64,000 bases of DNA from Catellatospora sp. IY07-71. Lineage in GTDB: Bacteria > Actinomycetota > Actinomycetes > Mycobacteriales > Micromonosporaceae. The stretch is taken from the NCBI RefSeq assembly GCF_018326265.1, contig NZ_AP023360.1, positions 2,161,501-2,225,500 on the forward strand, written 5' to 3'. This document shows, piece by piece, positions 16,383 through 24,180 of this stretch; position 1 is the first letter of the stretch, and every line of letters starts with the position of its first letter. The notes below the pieces were generated by a model. That model did not search any database. It was given only the letters and a program-made list of their open reading frames with translations, and was not told where the DNA came from. The position numbers were made by a program, and so were the translations under genes.

Positions 16383-18026
16383 ATGTCACTGAGCAAGAGG
16401 CGTTGGCTGCGCTCTGTCGTAAGACTGGGCGTGGCGGGCGCGCTGGTGGCCACCGGTCTGATCGTGGGCGCCTCGCCGGCGCACGCGGTCGCCACCAGAA
16501 CGGTCGCGTTCTGGAGCATGGACGAGCCGGACGGCGCGTCGGTGCTCGTGGACAGCAGCGGCAACGGGCGGCACGGCACCATCGGGTCCGATGTGACCCC
16601 GGGGACGCTGTACGCCGGTGCGACCGGGCACCGTTTCGCGACGGTGCTGCCCAGCGAGAACGCCCACCGTCCGGGACACGTCGATCTGGTGCCCGCGCAC
16701 AGCGACTTCAACCCGGACGCCGGCGACTTCTCGTTCACCGTCCGCCTGCGCACGACCTACTCCTTCGGCAACATCATGCAGAAGGGGCAGGGCGCGACCG
16801 CGGGCGGCTACTGGAAGTTCGAGGCCCCGGGCGGCAGCCCGAAGTGCCTGTTCCGCGGCGGCAACGGCGCGTCGCGCACCGGGTACTTCGACGGCACGAT
16901 CAACGACGGCCAGTGGCACACCATCACGTGCAACCGCACCTCGACCTACGTCGAGATGTACGTCGACGGGGTGCGCACCAGCCGGCTGACCGGCCCGACC
17001 GGCACCATCTCGAACAACTGGCAGCTGTCGATCGCGGGCAAGAGCGCCTGCGACGGCGTCGAGGTCACCTGCGACTACTTCGTCGGCGACATCGACTACA
17101 TCAAGCTCATGAAGGGCTCGGGCGGCACGTCGAACGCGGCCCCGGTCGCGGACGTCGCGGCGTCGTGCACCGGCCTGGTCTGCGCGCTGTCCGGCGCGGG
17201 CTCGACCGACGCCGACGGCGCCGTCCAGAACCACGCCTGGAACTTCGGCGACGGCACCACCGCCGACACCGACAGCGTGCCGACCACGTCGCACACGTTC
17301 CCGGCGGCGGGCACGTACAACGTCACGCTGACCGTCACCGACGACGACGGAGCGACCGACACCGACACGCAGCAGGTCACCGTCGCGCCGATCCCGGAGA
17401 AGATCTCCTTCGTCGGGCAGGCCACGTCGAACGCGAACACCACCACCCACTCGGTGACGGTGCCGTCCGGCGTGCAGGCGGGCGACCAGCTGCTGCTGTT
17501 CCTGAGCCAGAACACCCACGCCACCACGGGCACGCCGACCGGCGGCGGCTGGACCCAGCTCGACCGGCTCGACGGCGGCTACGCCACCACGACGGTGTGG
17601 CGCAAGACCGCCACGGCCGGGATGGCGGGCAGCACCGTGCAGGTGACGCTGGGGGCGCAGTCGAAGGGCAACTTCGTGCTCGCCGCCTATCGCGGCGTGG
17701 ACACGTCGGCGCCGGTCGTCTTCGCGAACGCCACCGACGCGGCCAGCGCGGCCAGCCGCATCACGCCGAACGCCGCGGTCACCGCGGCGCAGAGCTGGGG
17801 CGTGTCGTACTGGATGCACGGCGACGCCGCGTCCACCTCGCTGACGGCCCCGGCCGGGGTGCAGGTGCGCAGCAACGGCTCGCAGACCGGCGGCGGCCGG
17901 GTCACCGGCCTGCTGGCCGACTCCGGCAGCTCCCTGCCGACCGGCACGTACGGCGGTCTGACCGCCACGGCCGCCGCGGCCAGCACCACGACCACCACGT
18001 GGACCGTGATCCTGCAGCCCGCGTAA
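16383..18026 (+). CDS. Secreted LamG-PKD protein
   Basis: 547 aa. Signal peptide ends at SPAHA (~36). Residues ~38-240 form a concanavalin/LamG domain (ATRTVAFWSMDEPDG, TINDGQWHTITCNRTSTYVEMYVDGV), ~245-335 a PKD domain (WNFGDGTTADTDSVPTTSHTFPAAGTYNVTLTVTDDDGA, cited here by its WNFGDG and TYNVTLTVTDDDGA parts), and ~335-547 a beta-rich domain of unknown type starting PEKISFVGQA. No catalytic domain visible; likely a polysaccharide- or surface-binding protein. GAGGGGGATCC precedes ATG 16383. Confidence 0.85.
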   Translation: MSLSKRRWLRSVVRLGVAGALVATGLIVGASPAHAVATRTVAFWSMDEPDGASVLVDSSGNGRHGTIGSDVTPGTLYAGATGHRFATVLPSENAHRPGHVDLVPAHSDFNPDAGDFSFTVRLRTTYSFGNIMQKGQGATAGGYWKFEAPGGSPKCLFRGGNGASRTGYFDGTINDGQWHTITCNRTSTYVEMYVDGVRTSRLTGPTGTISNNWQLSIAGKSACDGVEVTCDYFVGDIDYIKLMKGSGGTSNAAPVADVAASCTGLVCALSGAGSTDADGAVQNHAWNFGDGTTADTDSVPTTSHTFPAAGTYNVTLTVTDDDGATDTDTQQVTVAPIPEKISFVGQATSNANTTTHSVTVPSGVQAGDQLLLFLSQNTHATTGTPTGGGWTQLDRLDGGYATTTVWRKTATAGMAGSTVQVTLGAQSKGNFVLAAYRGVDTSAPVVFANATDAASAASRITPNAAVTAAQSWGVSYWMHGDAASTSLTAPAGVQVRSNGSQTGGGRVTGLLADSGSSLPTGTYGGLTATAAAASTTTTTWTVILQPA

Positions 18027-18038
18027 CCCGTCACACGG

Positions 18039-18082
18039 CGAAGCTCCCGCCATGCTGTCGACACAGCGTGGCGGGAGCTTCG
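18039..18082. terminator. Bidirectional terminator between converging genes
   Basis: Perfect 14-bp stem CGAAGCTCCCGCCA / TGGCGGGAGCTTCG with a 16-nt loop, between the LamG gene and the HAF-repeat gene. Confidence 0.8.
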
Positions 18083-18100
18083 TTCATCGGGGGGTACAGC

Positions 18101-19360
18101 TCAGGAACAGCGCCAGAGCACCGCCTGCTGGAGGCCGTCGCGGGTGCCGTCGTCGACGTTGCCGACCACGGTGCGGCCGTCGTCGCTGACCGCCTGCGCG
18201 AAGTTCATGCCGTGCTCCGGGAACGGGAAGACGTCGGGCAGCCGCACGGTGCGGGTGCCGTCGGTGAGCACCGCGTGCTGGTCCCGGCCCATCCCGGCGA
18301 CCCAGCCGTGCGCGTTGACGCCGTTGCTCCACTCCAGCTCGGGCAGCACCTCCGCCTTGCCGGTGACCAGGTCCCAGCGCACGCCGACGGGCGTACCGGC
18401 GGCCTTCGGCGACGATGCGTAGCCGACCACCCAGCCGTTGCTGATCCCGCGGGCGTCGTAGTAGTCGGCCGGTACGCCGCCGGGCAGCACCGGGCGCTCC
18501 AGCACCCGGCCCGGCCCCTTGACGGGCCACAGGTAGGCCACGCGCTCGGCGCGCACCCCGGCCGCCTTCATGTCGTCGGTGGCCTCGCCGGGCAGCTCGA
18601 CGTAGCCGACGACGGTGCCGTCCGAGTCGACGTCATAGGCATGTCCGCGCTTGACGTCCTTGGGCAGCGGCAGCTTCGTCGGCTGCGAGGTCGGCGAGTC
18701 CCAGCGCACCGGGGCGTCCTCGTACGCGCTGCCGCCGACGATGACGCCGAACTCGTTGATGGCGCGGGCGTCGCGGCCCTTGCCGCCAGGCAGCACCGTC
18801 GAGCGGTCGCCGACCGCGACCACCGCGGTGGGGCCGCCGTTCTTCCACACCTGCCCGACCGCGACGCCGTTGGAGTTGATACTGCCCAGGCTGTCGTCGT
18901 CGCCCGGCTTGCCGACCTTCGTCACCACGCCCTCGTGCCAGATGATCGGCTGCCGGCCCGCCGAGTAGGTGCGGTACGTGGCGTACCGGCCGGTGGGGTC
19001 CAGCGCGCTGGCGTGGCTCTGCCCGCCCCCGGGCACCGGCAGCGCCTCGCCCGTGCAGGACGTGGGGAACGCCACGCTGACCGTGCGGTCGTACTTCGGT
19101 TTCGGTGACGGGCTGGGCTTGGCCGACGCGCTCGGCCGCCCGGCGGTGTCCGGCGCCACCTCGGCGGCCTGGCTGAGCACCACCGGGATGCTCGCGGCGG
19201 CCAGCCCGACGGCCGCCGCGGCGGCGGTGACGGCCAGCCGCTGCCGGCGCCGGCGGCGGGTGCCCGCGACGACGGCCGCGGTGACGTCCACCCGGGACGG
19301 CGCATCCGGCTCCTCGTCGAGCGGCCGCAGGATGCGGCGCCCGTACTCCTCGTCGTTCAT
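18101..19360 (-). CDS. Membrane-anchored HAF-repeat (beta-propeller-like) protein, sigma factor partner
   Basis: 419 aa. Residues 1-40 are cytoplasmic and Arg-rich (TRRRRRQRLAVTA), followed by one membrane helix (AAAAAVGLAAASIPVVL), a Ser/Pro/Lys linker (SASAKPSPSPKPK) and an exported domain with about seven repeats of the type NxxGxVVG...AxLW (SNGVAVGQVW, EFGVIVGGSA, SDGTVVGYVE, SNGWVVGYAS, AHGWVAGMGR, DDGRTVVGNV). ATG 19360 starts 2 nt after the sigma-factor stop, with CAGGAG 9 nt upstream. No zinc-binding anti-sigma HxxxCxxC motif is present, so an anti-sigma role rests on context alone. Confidence 0.8.
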   Translation of the reverse strand: MNDEEYGRRILRPLDEEPDAPSRVDVTAAVVAGTRRRRRQRLAVTAAAAAVGLAAASIPVVLSQAAEVAPDTAGRPSASAKPSPSPKPKYDRTVSVAFPTSCTGEALPVPGGGQSHASALDPTGRYATYRTYSAGRQPIIWHEGVVTKVGKPGDDDSLGSINSNGVAVGQVWKNGGPTAVVAVGDRSTVLPGGKGRDARAINEFGVIVGGSAYEDAPVRWDSPTSQPTKLPLPKDVKRGHAYDVDSDGTVVGYVELPGEATDDMKAAGVRAERVAYLWPVKGPGRVLERPVLPGGVPADYYDARGISNGWVVGYASSPKAAGTPVGVRWDLVTGKAEVLPELEWSNGVNAHGWVAGMGRDQHAVLTDGTRTVRLPDVFPFPEHGMNFAQAVSDDGRTVVGNVDDGTRDGLQQAVLWRCS

Positions 19361-19362
19361 AT

Positions 19363-19893
19363 TCAGTGACTCCTGGCTGCTGTCGTCAGGGGAAAGTCGG
19401 CCGCGCCGCCGAGGTGGCGGCGCAGCGCGGCCAGACCGTGCGAGGTCTGGCTCTTGACCGTGCCGGGGGAGCACCCCAGCAGTTGGGCCACCTCGTCCAC
19501 GGGCAGGTCGCACAGGAAGCGCAGGACCAGGACGGCCCGCTGGCGGCGGGGGACCTGTTCCAGCGCGGCCCGGAGCACCAGCCGCAGCTCGGTGTTGGGC
19601 TCGGGCTGGCGGCGCTCGTCGGGCGTGTGCCCGAACAGCCGCACCCTCGCCCAGGACAGGCGTCGCTCGTCCAGGAACTCGCGGACGAGCATGGTGCGCA
19701 CGTACCGGTCGAGGTGGACCACGTCGCGGGTGCGGTGCCAGCGCACGTAGAGCTTCGTGATCGCCTGCTGGACCAGGTCGTCGGCCCGGTGCGCGTCGCC
19801 GCAGAGCAGGAAGGCCGTCCGGCGCAGCGACGTCAGCTGCGCCGACACGAACTCGGTGTACTCCGCGTCCCGTTGCTCGTTCTTCGATGCCAT
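19363..19893 (-). CDS. SigE-family ECF RNA polymerase sigma factor
   Basis: 176 aa with region 2 (LRRTAFLLCGDAHRADDLVQQAITKLY) and region 4 helix-turn-helix (VAQLLGCSPGTVKSQTSHGLAALR), the compact build of the actinobacterial SigE-like ECF family. First gene of a two-gene operon with the membrane-anchored HAF-repeat protein, which probably senses the envelope. The 5' region is shared with the divergent tacAT pair. Confidence 0.92.
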   Translation of the reverse strand: MASKNEQRDAEYTEFVSAQLTSLRRTAFLLCGDAHRADDLVQQAITKLYVRWHRTRDVVHLDRYVRTMLVREFLDERRLSWARVRLFGHTPDERRQPEPNTELRLVLRAALEQVPRRQRAVLVLRFLCDLPVDEVAQLLGCSPGTVKSQTSHGLAALRRHLGGAADFPLTTAARSH

Positions 19894-19989
19894 CGCCCGC
19901 CCCGTGATAGGTGTTTGCCCTTGGACGGGCCCGGCCGCGCGCGGGGTTGTACCGCGCGCGTCCGATTTTCAACGGCCGTGTTGGCGTAC

Positions 19990-20003
19990 ATTGTGCGTAC
20001 AAT
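19990..20003 (+). promoter_or_regulatory. tacAT operator overlapping the -10 box
   Basis: ATTGT-GCGT-ACAAT, perfect 5-bp arms, whose right half contains the -10 hexamer TACAAT (19998-20003). Also part of a direct repeat GCGTACA-N4-GCGTACA (19984-20001). Its place fits autorepression by the ribbon-helix-helix antitoxin. Transcription would start at ATG 20011. Confidence 0.6.
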
Positions 20004-20010
20004 CAGGGTC

Positions 20011-20301
20011 ATGAGTGCCAAAGGTGAGCGGCTGCATCTGCGGGTCGACGCGGAGCAGAAGGCGTTGTTGGAGGCCGCCAGTGCGGCGACGGGCGCGAGC
20101 GTGTCAACGTTCGTGCTGGCCGCCGCAACCGAGGCAGCGGCCGACGTGCTCGCGGACCGCCGTGTGTTCGTGCTGGACGAGCAGGACTGGCTTGCCTTCG
20201 ACGAGGCGATGAACAGGCCGGCGACAGACGTCTCCGGACTGCGGGAGTTGTTGTCCGGTCCGACAGTGCTCGACGCTCCGCAGACCGGAGGGCAACGGTG
20301 A
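20011..20301 (+). CDS. tacA: DUF1778 (TacA-type) antitoxin
   Basis: 96-aa ribbon-helix-helix antitoxin: GERLHLRVDAEQKALLEAASAATGAS is the DNA-binding RHH of DUF1778, followed by a flexible C-terminal arm (FVLDEQDWLAFDEAMNRP) that wraps the toxin in known TacAT complexes. Overlaps the toxin start by 4 nt. No Shine-Dalgarno; leaderless from TACAAT. Confidence 0.92.
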   Translation: MSAKGERLHLRVDAEQKALLEAASAATGASVSTFVLAAATEAAADVLADRRVFVLDEQDWLAFDEAMNRPATDVSGLRELLSGPTVLDAPQTGGQR

Positions 20302-20819
20302 GCGCACCCTTCAGCGCGGTCGAGCCGCTGACGGCTGAGCATGTGGTGGAAAATTTCGACTGCGGCTCGGTCGCCCAGTCCGAATGGCTGATCCGGCACG
20401 CGCTGCAGGCGCATCGAGCCGGTCTGTCTCGCGTTTATGTGGTGCGCGGCCTCGAACAGCCCGAGAGCAGGGTCGTCGGCTACTACGCCCTCGCGGCCGG
20501 CAGCGTCGCGCCCGCCGACGCATCGCGTCGCATGATGCAGGGAGCCGGTGGCTATCACCAGCCCGTGGTCATCCTGACCCGGCTCGGTGTGGACCAGTCT
20601 GTCCAGGGCGCCGGGCTGGGACGTGCGCTGGTGGTTGACGCGCTTCGGCGTATCGCCGGTGCGTCCGACGTCATCGGGGTCAGGGCACTCCTGATCCACT
20701 GCGAATCGGAGGCGGCCCGCGACTTCTACCTGCGGCTGGCGAAGTTCGATCCCAGTCCGACGGATCCGATGCACCTGCTGTTGATGATGAAGGACCTGCG
20801 TCGCGCCCTCATCGCATGA
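20298..20819 (+). CDS. tacT: GNAT toxin, TacT-like aminoacyl-tRNA acetyltransferase
   Basis: 173-aa GNAT toxin; known TacT enzymes acetylate the amino group of aminoacyl-tRNA and stop translation. Visible: FDCGSVAQSEWLIRHA at the N-terminus (family signature F-x-C-G-x-x-x-L/EW-L), VVGYYALAAGSV, LGVDQSVQGAGLGRALVVDAL (acetyl-CoA loop Q-x-x-G-x-G) and the catalytic-region tyrosine in ARDFYLRLAKF. GTG 20298 overlaps the antitoxin stop. Confidence 0.92.
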   Translation: MSAPFSAVEPLTAEHVVENFDCGSVAQSEWLIRHALQAHRAGLSRVYVVRGLEQPESRVVGYYALAAGSVAPADASRRMMQGAGGYHQPVVILTRLGVDQSVQGAGLGRALVVDALRRIAGASDVIGVRALLIHCESEAARDFYLRLAKFDPSPTDPMHLLLMMKDLRRALIA

Positions 20820-20928
20820 TCACTTGTACGGGCGCGGATATGGCGAGAACGCCTCGGACGCGGACGCCGGTCACACAGAGTCGATGGCTGCGGCCGCGGT
20901 GTCGCCCCGGCGTGCTGGAATGTTCGGC

Positions 20929-23900
20929 GTGAGCAGCGGCGCGCAGCGGAACTGGCGGCTGGTCCGGGCCGGCGGCCCCGACCGGCCCCCGCTGCATGCC
21001 GATCCGGCCCAGCTGCGGGCCATCGAGCACGAGGCCGGTGCGCTGCTGGTGCGCGGCGGGCCCGGCACCGGCAAGACGACCACCCTGGTCGAGGCGGTCG
21101 CCCGGCGGGTGGCCGAGGGCACCGACCCGCAGCGCATCCTGGTGCTGACCTTCGGCCGGCGCGGTTCGCAGTCGCTGCGCCGCCGCATCGAGTCCCGCAT
21201 CGCGCGCGGTGTCGGCCACGAGCCGCTGGTCAGGACCTTTCCGGCGTACGCCTTCGGCCTGCTGCGCCGCTCGGCCGCGCTGCTGGGCGACCCCTCCCCG
21301 CGCCTGCTCTCCGGACCGGAGCAGGACCTCGTCATCCGCGAGCTGCTGCCCGGCGAGGACGCCGCCTGGCCCGCGCGGCTGCTGCCCGCGCTGGGCACCC
21401 GCGCCTTCGCCGAGCAGCTGCGCGACCTGCTGCTGCGGGCCGCCGAGCGCGGCATCGGCCCGGAGGACCCGCTCTGGCAGCGGCGGGACGACTGGCAGGC
21501 CGCCGCGCGTTTCCTGCACGAGTACGAGCAGACGATGGCGCTGCGCGACGCGAGCACCCGCGGCTCGGCCGGCTACGACCACGCCGAGCTGGTCCGGGCC
21601 GCCACCGCGACGCTGCGCCGCGACCCGGAGCTGCTGGCCGCCGAGCGCTCGCGGCTGTCGGCGGTGTACGTCGACGAGCTGGCCGACACCGACCCCGCGC
21701 AGGTGGAGCTGCTGCAGCTGATCGCGCAGGGGCTGCCGCTGGTCGCCTTCGCGGACCCGGACTCGTCGACCTACGCGTTCCGGGGCGCCGACCCGGAGAT
21801 CGTGCGCACCTTCGGCGAGCTGTTCCCCGGCGCCGGGCAGGTGCTGCTGGCCACCGCCCACCGGGCCGCGCCCGCCATCCGGAAGGCCACCGCACGCGTC
21901 GCCCGGCGGCTGCCGAGCCACCTGCCGCTCGTGCCCGCGCCCCGCGAGCCGGATCCCGACACGGTTCCGCTGCTCGCCACGGCCGTGCTCGACGCGGCGG
22001 TCGCGGCCGAGGAGGTCGACGATCCCGACGTCGGGGTCGAGGTGGTGGCGCTGCGCAGCCGGGTCAGCGAGGCGGCGTTCGTGGCGCACCGGCTGCGCCG
22101 GTCGCACCTGGTGGACGGGGTGCCCTGGTCGCGCATGGCGGTCATCATGCGCTCCACGAACGCGCAGCTCCCGGCGTACGAGCGGGCGCTGCGCCAGGCG
22201 GGCGTGCCGACCAAGGTGCTGGCCGAGGATCTGCCGCTGCACCAGCAGCCCGCGGTGAAACCCCTGCTCCTGCTGCTGCGCTGTGCGCTGCGGCCGGACC
22301 AGCTCACCGAGGAGGCGGCGGTCGCGCTGCTGCACTCGCCGCTGGGCGGGGCCGACCCGATGACCGAGCGGCGGCTGCGCCAGGGTCTGCGTGCGCTGGC
22401 GATGGCCGGTGGCGACCCGCGCGGCTCGGGCGAGCTGCTGGTCGAGGCGCTGCGCGACCCGAACGAGCTGGCCGCGCTGGACCGGCGCTGGGCCGAGCCC
22501 GCGACCCGGATCGCGCGGCTGCTGGCCACCGGCCGGGAGGCCGCGGCGCGCCCCCGAGCCACCGCCGAGGAGGTGCTGTGGGCCGTGTGGCGGGCCAGCG
22601 GCCTGGCCGAGCGCTGGGCGGGGCTGGCCACCGCGCCCGCGCTGGGGCTGGACCAGCAGCGCCGCGCCGAGACCGCCGACCGTGACCTGGACGCGATCAT
22701 GGTGTTGTTCGACGCGGCCGCCCGGTTCACCGACCGGCTGCCCGGCGCGCGGATCGACACGTTCCTGGAGCACGTGGCCGACCAGCAGCTGCCCGCCGAC
22801 TCGCTGGCCGCCAGCGGCGACCGGGGCGAGGCGGTGCGCCTGCTCACCGCGCACGCGGCCAAGGGCCTGGAGTGGGACGTGGTCGTGGTGGCCGGGGTGC
22901 AGGAGGGCGTCTGGCCCGACCTGCGGCTGCGCGGCAGCCTGCTCGGCTCGGAGCAGCTCGTCGACGAGGTGGCGCAGCGCGCGTTCACCGGGGACCGGGC
23001 GCAGCGGGTGGCGCAGACCGCGGCGCTGCTGCACGAGGAGCGGCGGCTGTTCTACGTGGCGGCGACCCGGGCCCGGCGGCGGCTGGTGGTCACCGCCGTC
23101 GACTCGGGCGCGGTCGGCGGCGCGGACGGCGAGGACCGGCCCAGCCGCTTCCTGTTCGAGCTGGCGCCGCCGGTCAAGGTGGACGAGGACGAGGTCGCCG
23201 AGCTGGAGCTGGCCCGGCCGCCCCGGGCGCTGACGCTGCCCGCGCTGGTCGCGGAGCTGCGCAGCGCGGTCGCGGGCCCGGACCCGGCGCGACGGCACGC
23301 GGCGGCCCGGGAGCTGGCCCGGCTGGCCGCCGCCGGGGTGCCGGGCGCGCACCCGGACACCTGGTGGGGGCTGCCTGAGCTGTCCGACGACGGCCCGCTG
23401 CACGGCCCGGACGAGCCGGTGCGGGTCACCCCGTCCACCATGGAGAGCGCCCTGCGCTGCGGCCTGCGCTGGCTGCTGGAGCGGCACGGCGGCGCGCCCG
23501 CCTCGTCCAGCGCGCAGGGCGTGGGCAACCTGGTGCACGCCGCGGCGATGCTGGCCGACGAGGCGATGACCGACCCGTCGGTGCTGATGGACTACGTCGC
23601 CGCGCGGTTCGACGCGATCGAGCTGGCCGCCGCCTGGCTGGCGGGCCGGGAGCGGGACCGCTCGCAGGAGATGCTGGGCAAGCTGACCCGCTGGCTGGCG
23701 GAGAACCCGCGGCGCCTGGTCGCGATCGAGCGCGAGTTCACCGTACGGCTGGCCGCCGAGCCGCCGATCGACCTGGTGGGCCGGGTGGACCGGCTGGAGG
23801 TCGACGAGCAGGGCCGGCTCGTGGTGATCGACCTGAAGACCGGCAAGACCACCACCGCCACCCGCGAGGAGCTGCCCGAGCATCCGCAGCTCGGGGCCTA

Positions 23901-24180
23901 CCAGGTGGCCGTGGAGGCGGGCGCGTTCCCGGAGGGCGACGAGTCCGGCGGGGCGGCGCTGGTGCAGCTGGGGACGACCCACAAGGACGCCAAGGAGCAG
24001 GTGCAGGAGGCGATCGGCGGCGCGGAGGATCCGCAGTGGGCGCACGCGATGGTGCACCGCACCGCGGCGACCATGGCGGCGTCCACGTTCGTCGCGAAGA
24101 TCAACGACAAGTGCCGGATGTGCCCGGTGAAGAGCAGCTGCCCCGTTTCCGGCAAGGGGCGCCAGGTGGTCGAACCGTGA
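20929..24180 (+). CDS. adnA: AdnA-type helicase-nuclease subunit
   Basis: ~1083-aa UvrD-like motor fused to a RecB-family nuclease; with AdnB it forms the actinobacterial dsDNA-end resecting machine. Walker A GGPGTGKT (~43-50), Walker B-type YVDELADTDP, HAAKGLEWDVVVVAG (motif V), VAATRARRRLVV (motif VI), nuclease core LVVIDLKTGK, and an Fe-S cysteine set: one Cys in MESALRCGLRW plus CRMCPVKSSC at the end. Note VDELAD where UvrD helicases have DEaQD. GTG 20929 is picked because TGGAAT ends 7 nt before it; ATG 20920 and TTG 20824 are alternatives. Its stop overlaps adnB. Confidence 0.93.
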   Translation: MSSGAQRNWRLVRAGGPDRPPLHADPAQLRAIEHEAGALLVRGGPGTGKTTTLVEAVARRVAEGTDPQRILVLTFGRRGSQSLRRRIESRIARGVGHEPLVRTFPAYAFGLLRRSAALLGDPSPRLLSGPEQDLVIRELLPGEDAAWPARLLPALGTRAFAEQLRDLLLRAAERGIGPEDPLWQRRDDWQAAARFLHEYEQTMALRDASTRGSAGYDHAELVRAATATLRRDPELLAAERSRLSAVYVDELADTDPAQVELLQLIAQGLPLVAFADPDSSTYAFRGADPEIVRTFGELFPGAGQVLLATAHRAAPAIRKATARVARRLPSHLPLVPAPREPDPDTVPLLATAVLDAAVAAEEVDDPDVGVEVVALRSRVSEAAFVAHRLRRSHLVDGVPWSRMAVIMRSTNAQLPAYERALRQAGVPTKVLAEDLPLHQQPAVKPLLLLLRCALRPDQLTEEAAVALLHSPLGGADPMTERRLRQGLRALAMAGGDPRGSGELLVEALRDPNELAALDRRWAEPATRIARLLATGREAAARPRATAEEVLWAVWRASGLAERWAGLATAPALGLDQQRRAETADRDLDAIMVLFDAAARFTDRLPGARIDTFLEHVADQQLPADSLAASGDRGEAVRLLTAHAAKGLEWDVVVVAGVQEGVWPDLRLRGSLLGSEQLVDEVAQRAFTGDRAQRVAQTAALLHEERRLFYVAATRARRRLVVTAVDSGAVGGADGEDRPSRFLFELAPPVKVDEDEVAELELARPPRALTLPALVAELRSAVAGPDPARRHAAARELARLAAAGVPGAHPDTWWGLPELSDDGPLHGPDEPVRVTPSTMESALRCGLRWLLERHGGAPASSSAQGVGNLVHAAAMLADEAMTDPSVLMDYVAARFDAIELAAAWLAGRERDRSQEMLGKLTRWLAENPRRLVAIEREFTVRLAAEPPIDLVGRVDRLEVDEQGRLVVIDLKTGKTTTATREELPEHPQLGAYQVAVEAGAFPEGDESGGAALVQLGTTHKDAKEQVQEAIGGAEDPQWAHAMVHRTAATMAASTFVAKINDKCRMCPVKSSCPVSGKGRQVVEP

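Noticed and set aside
20809-24057. A 1082-codon open frame antisense to adnA, and a similar one antisense to adnB (23898-27647)
   Set aside because: High GC at third positions keeps the opposite frame open; the products are Arg/Gly/His/Gln-rich without domains, while the plus-strand frames carry full helicase motifs.
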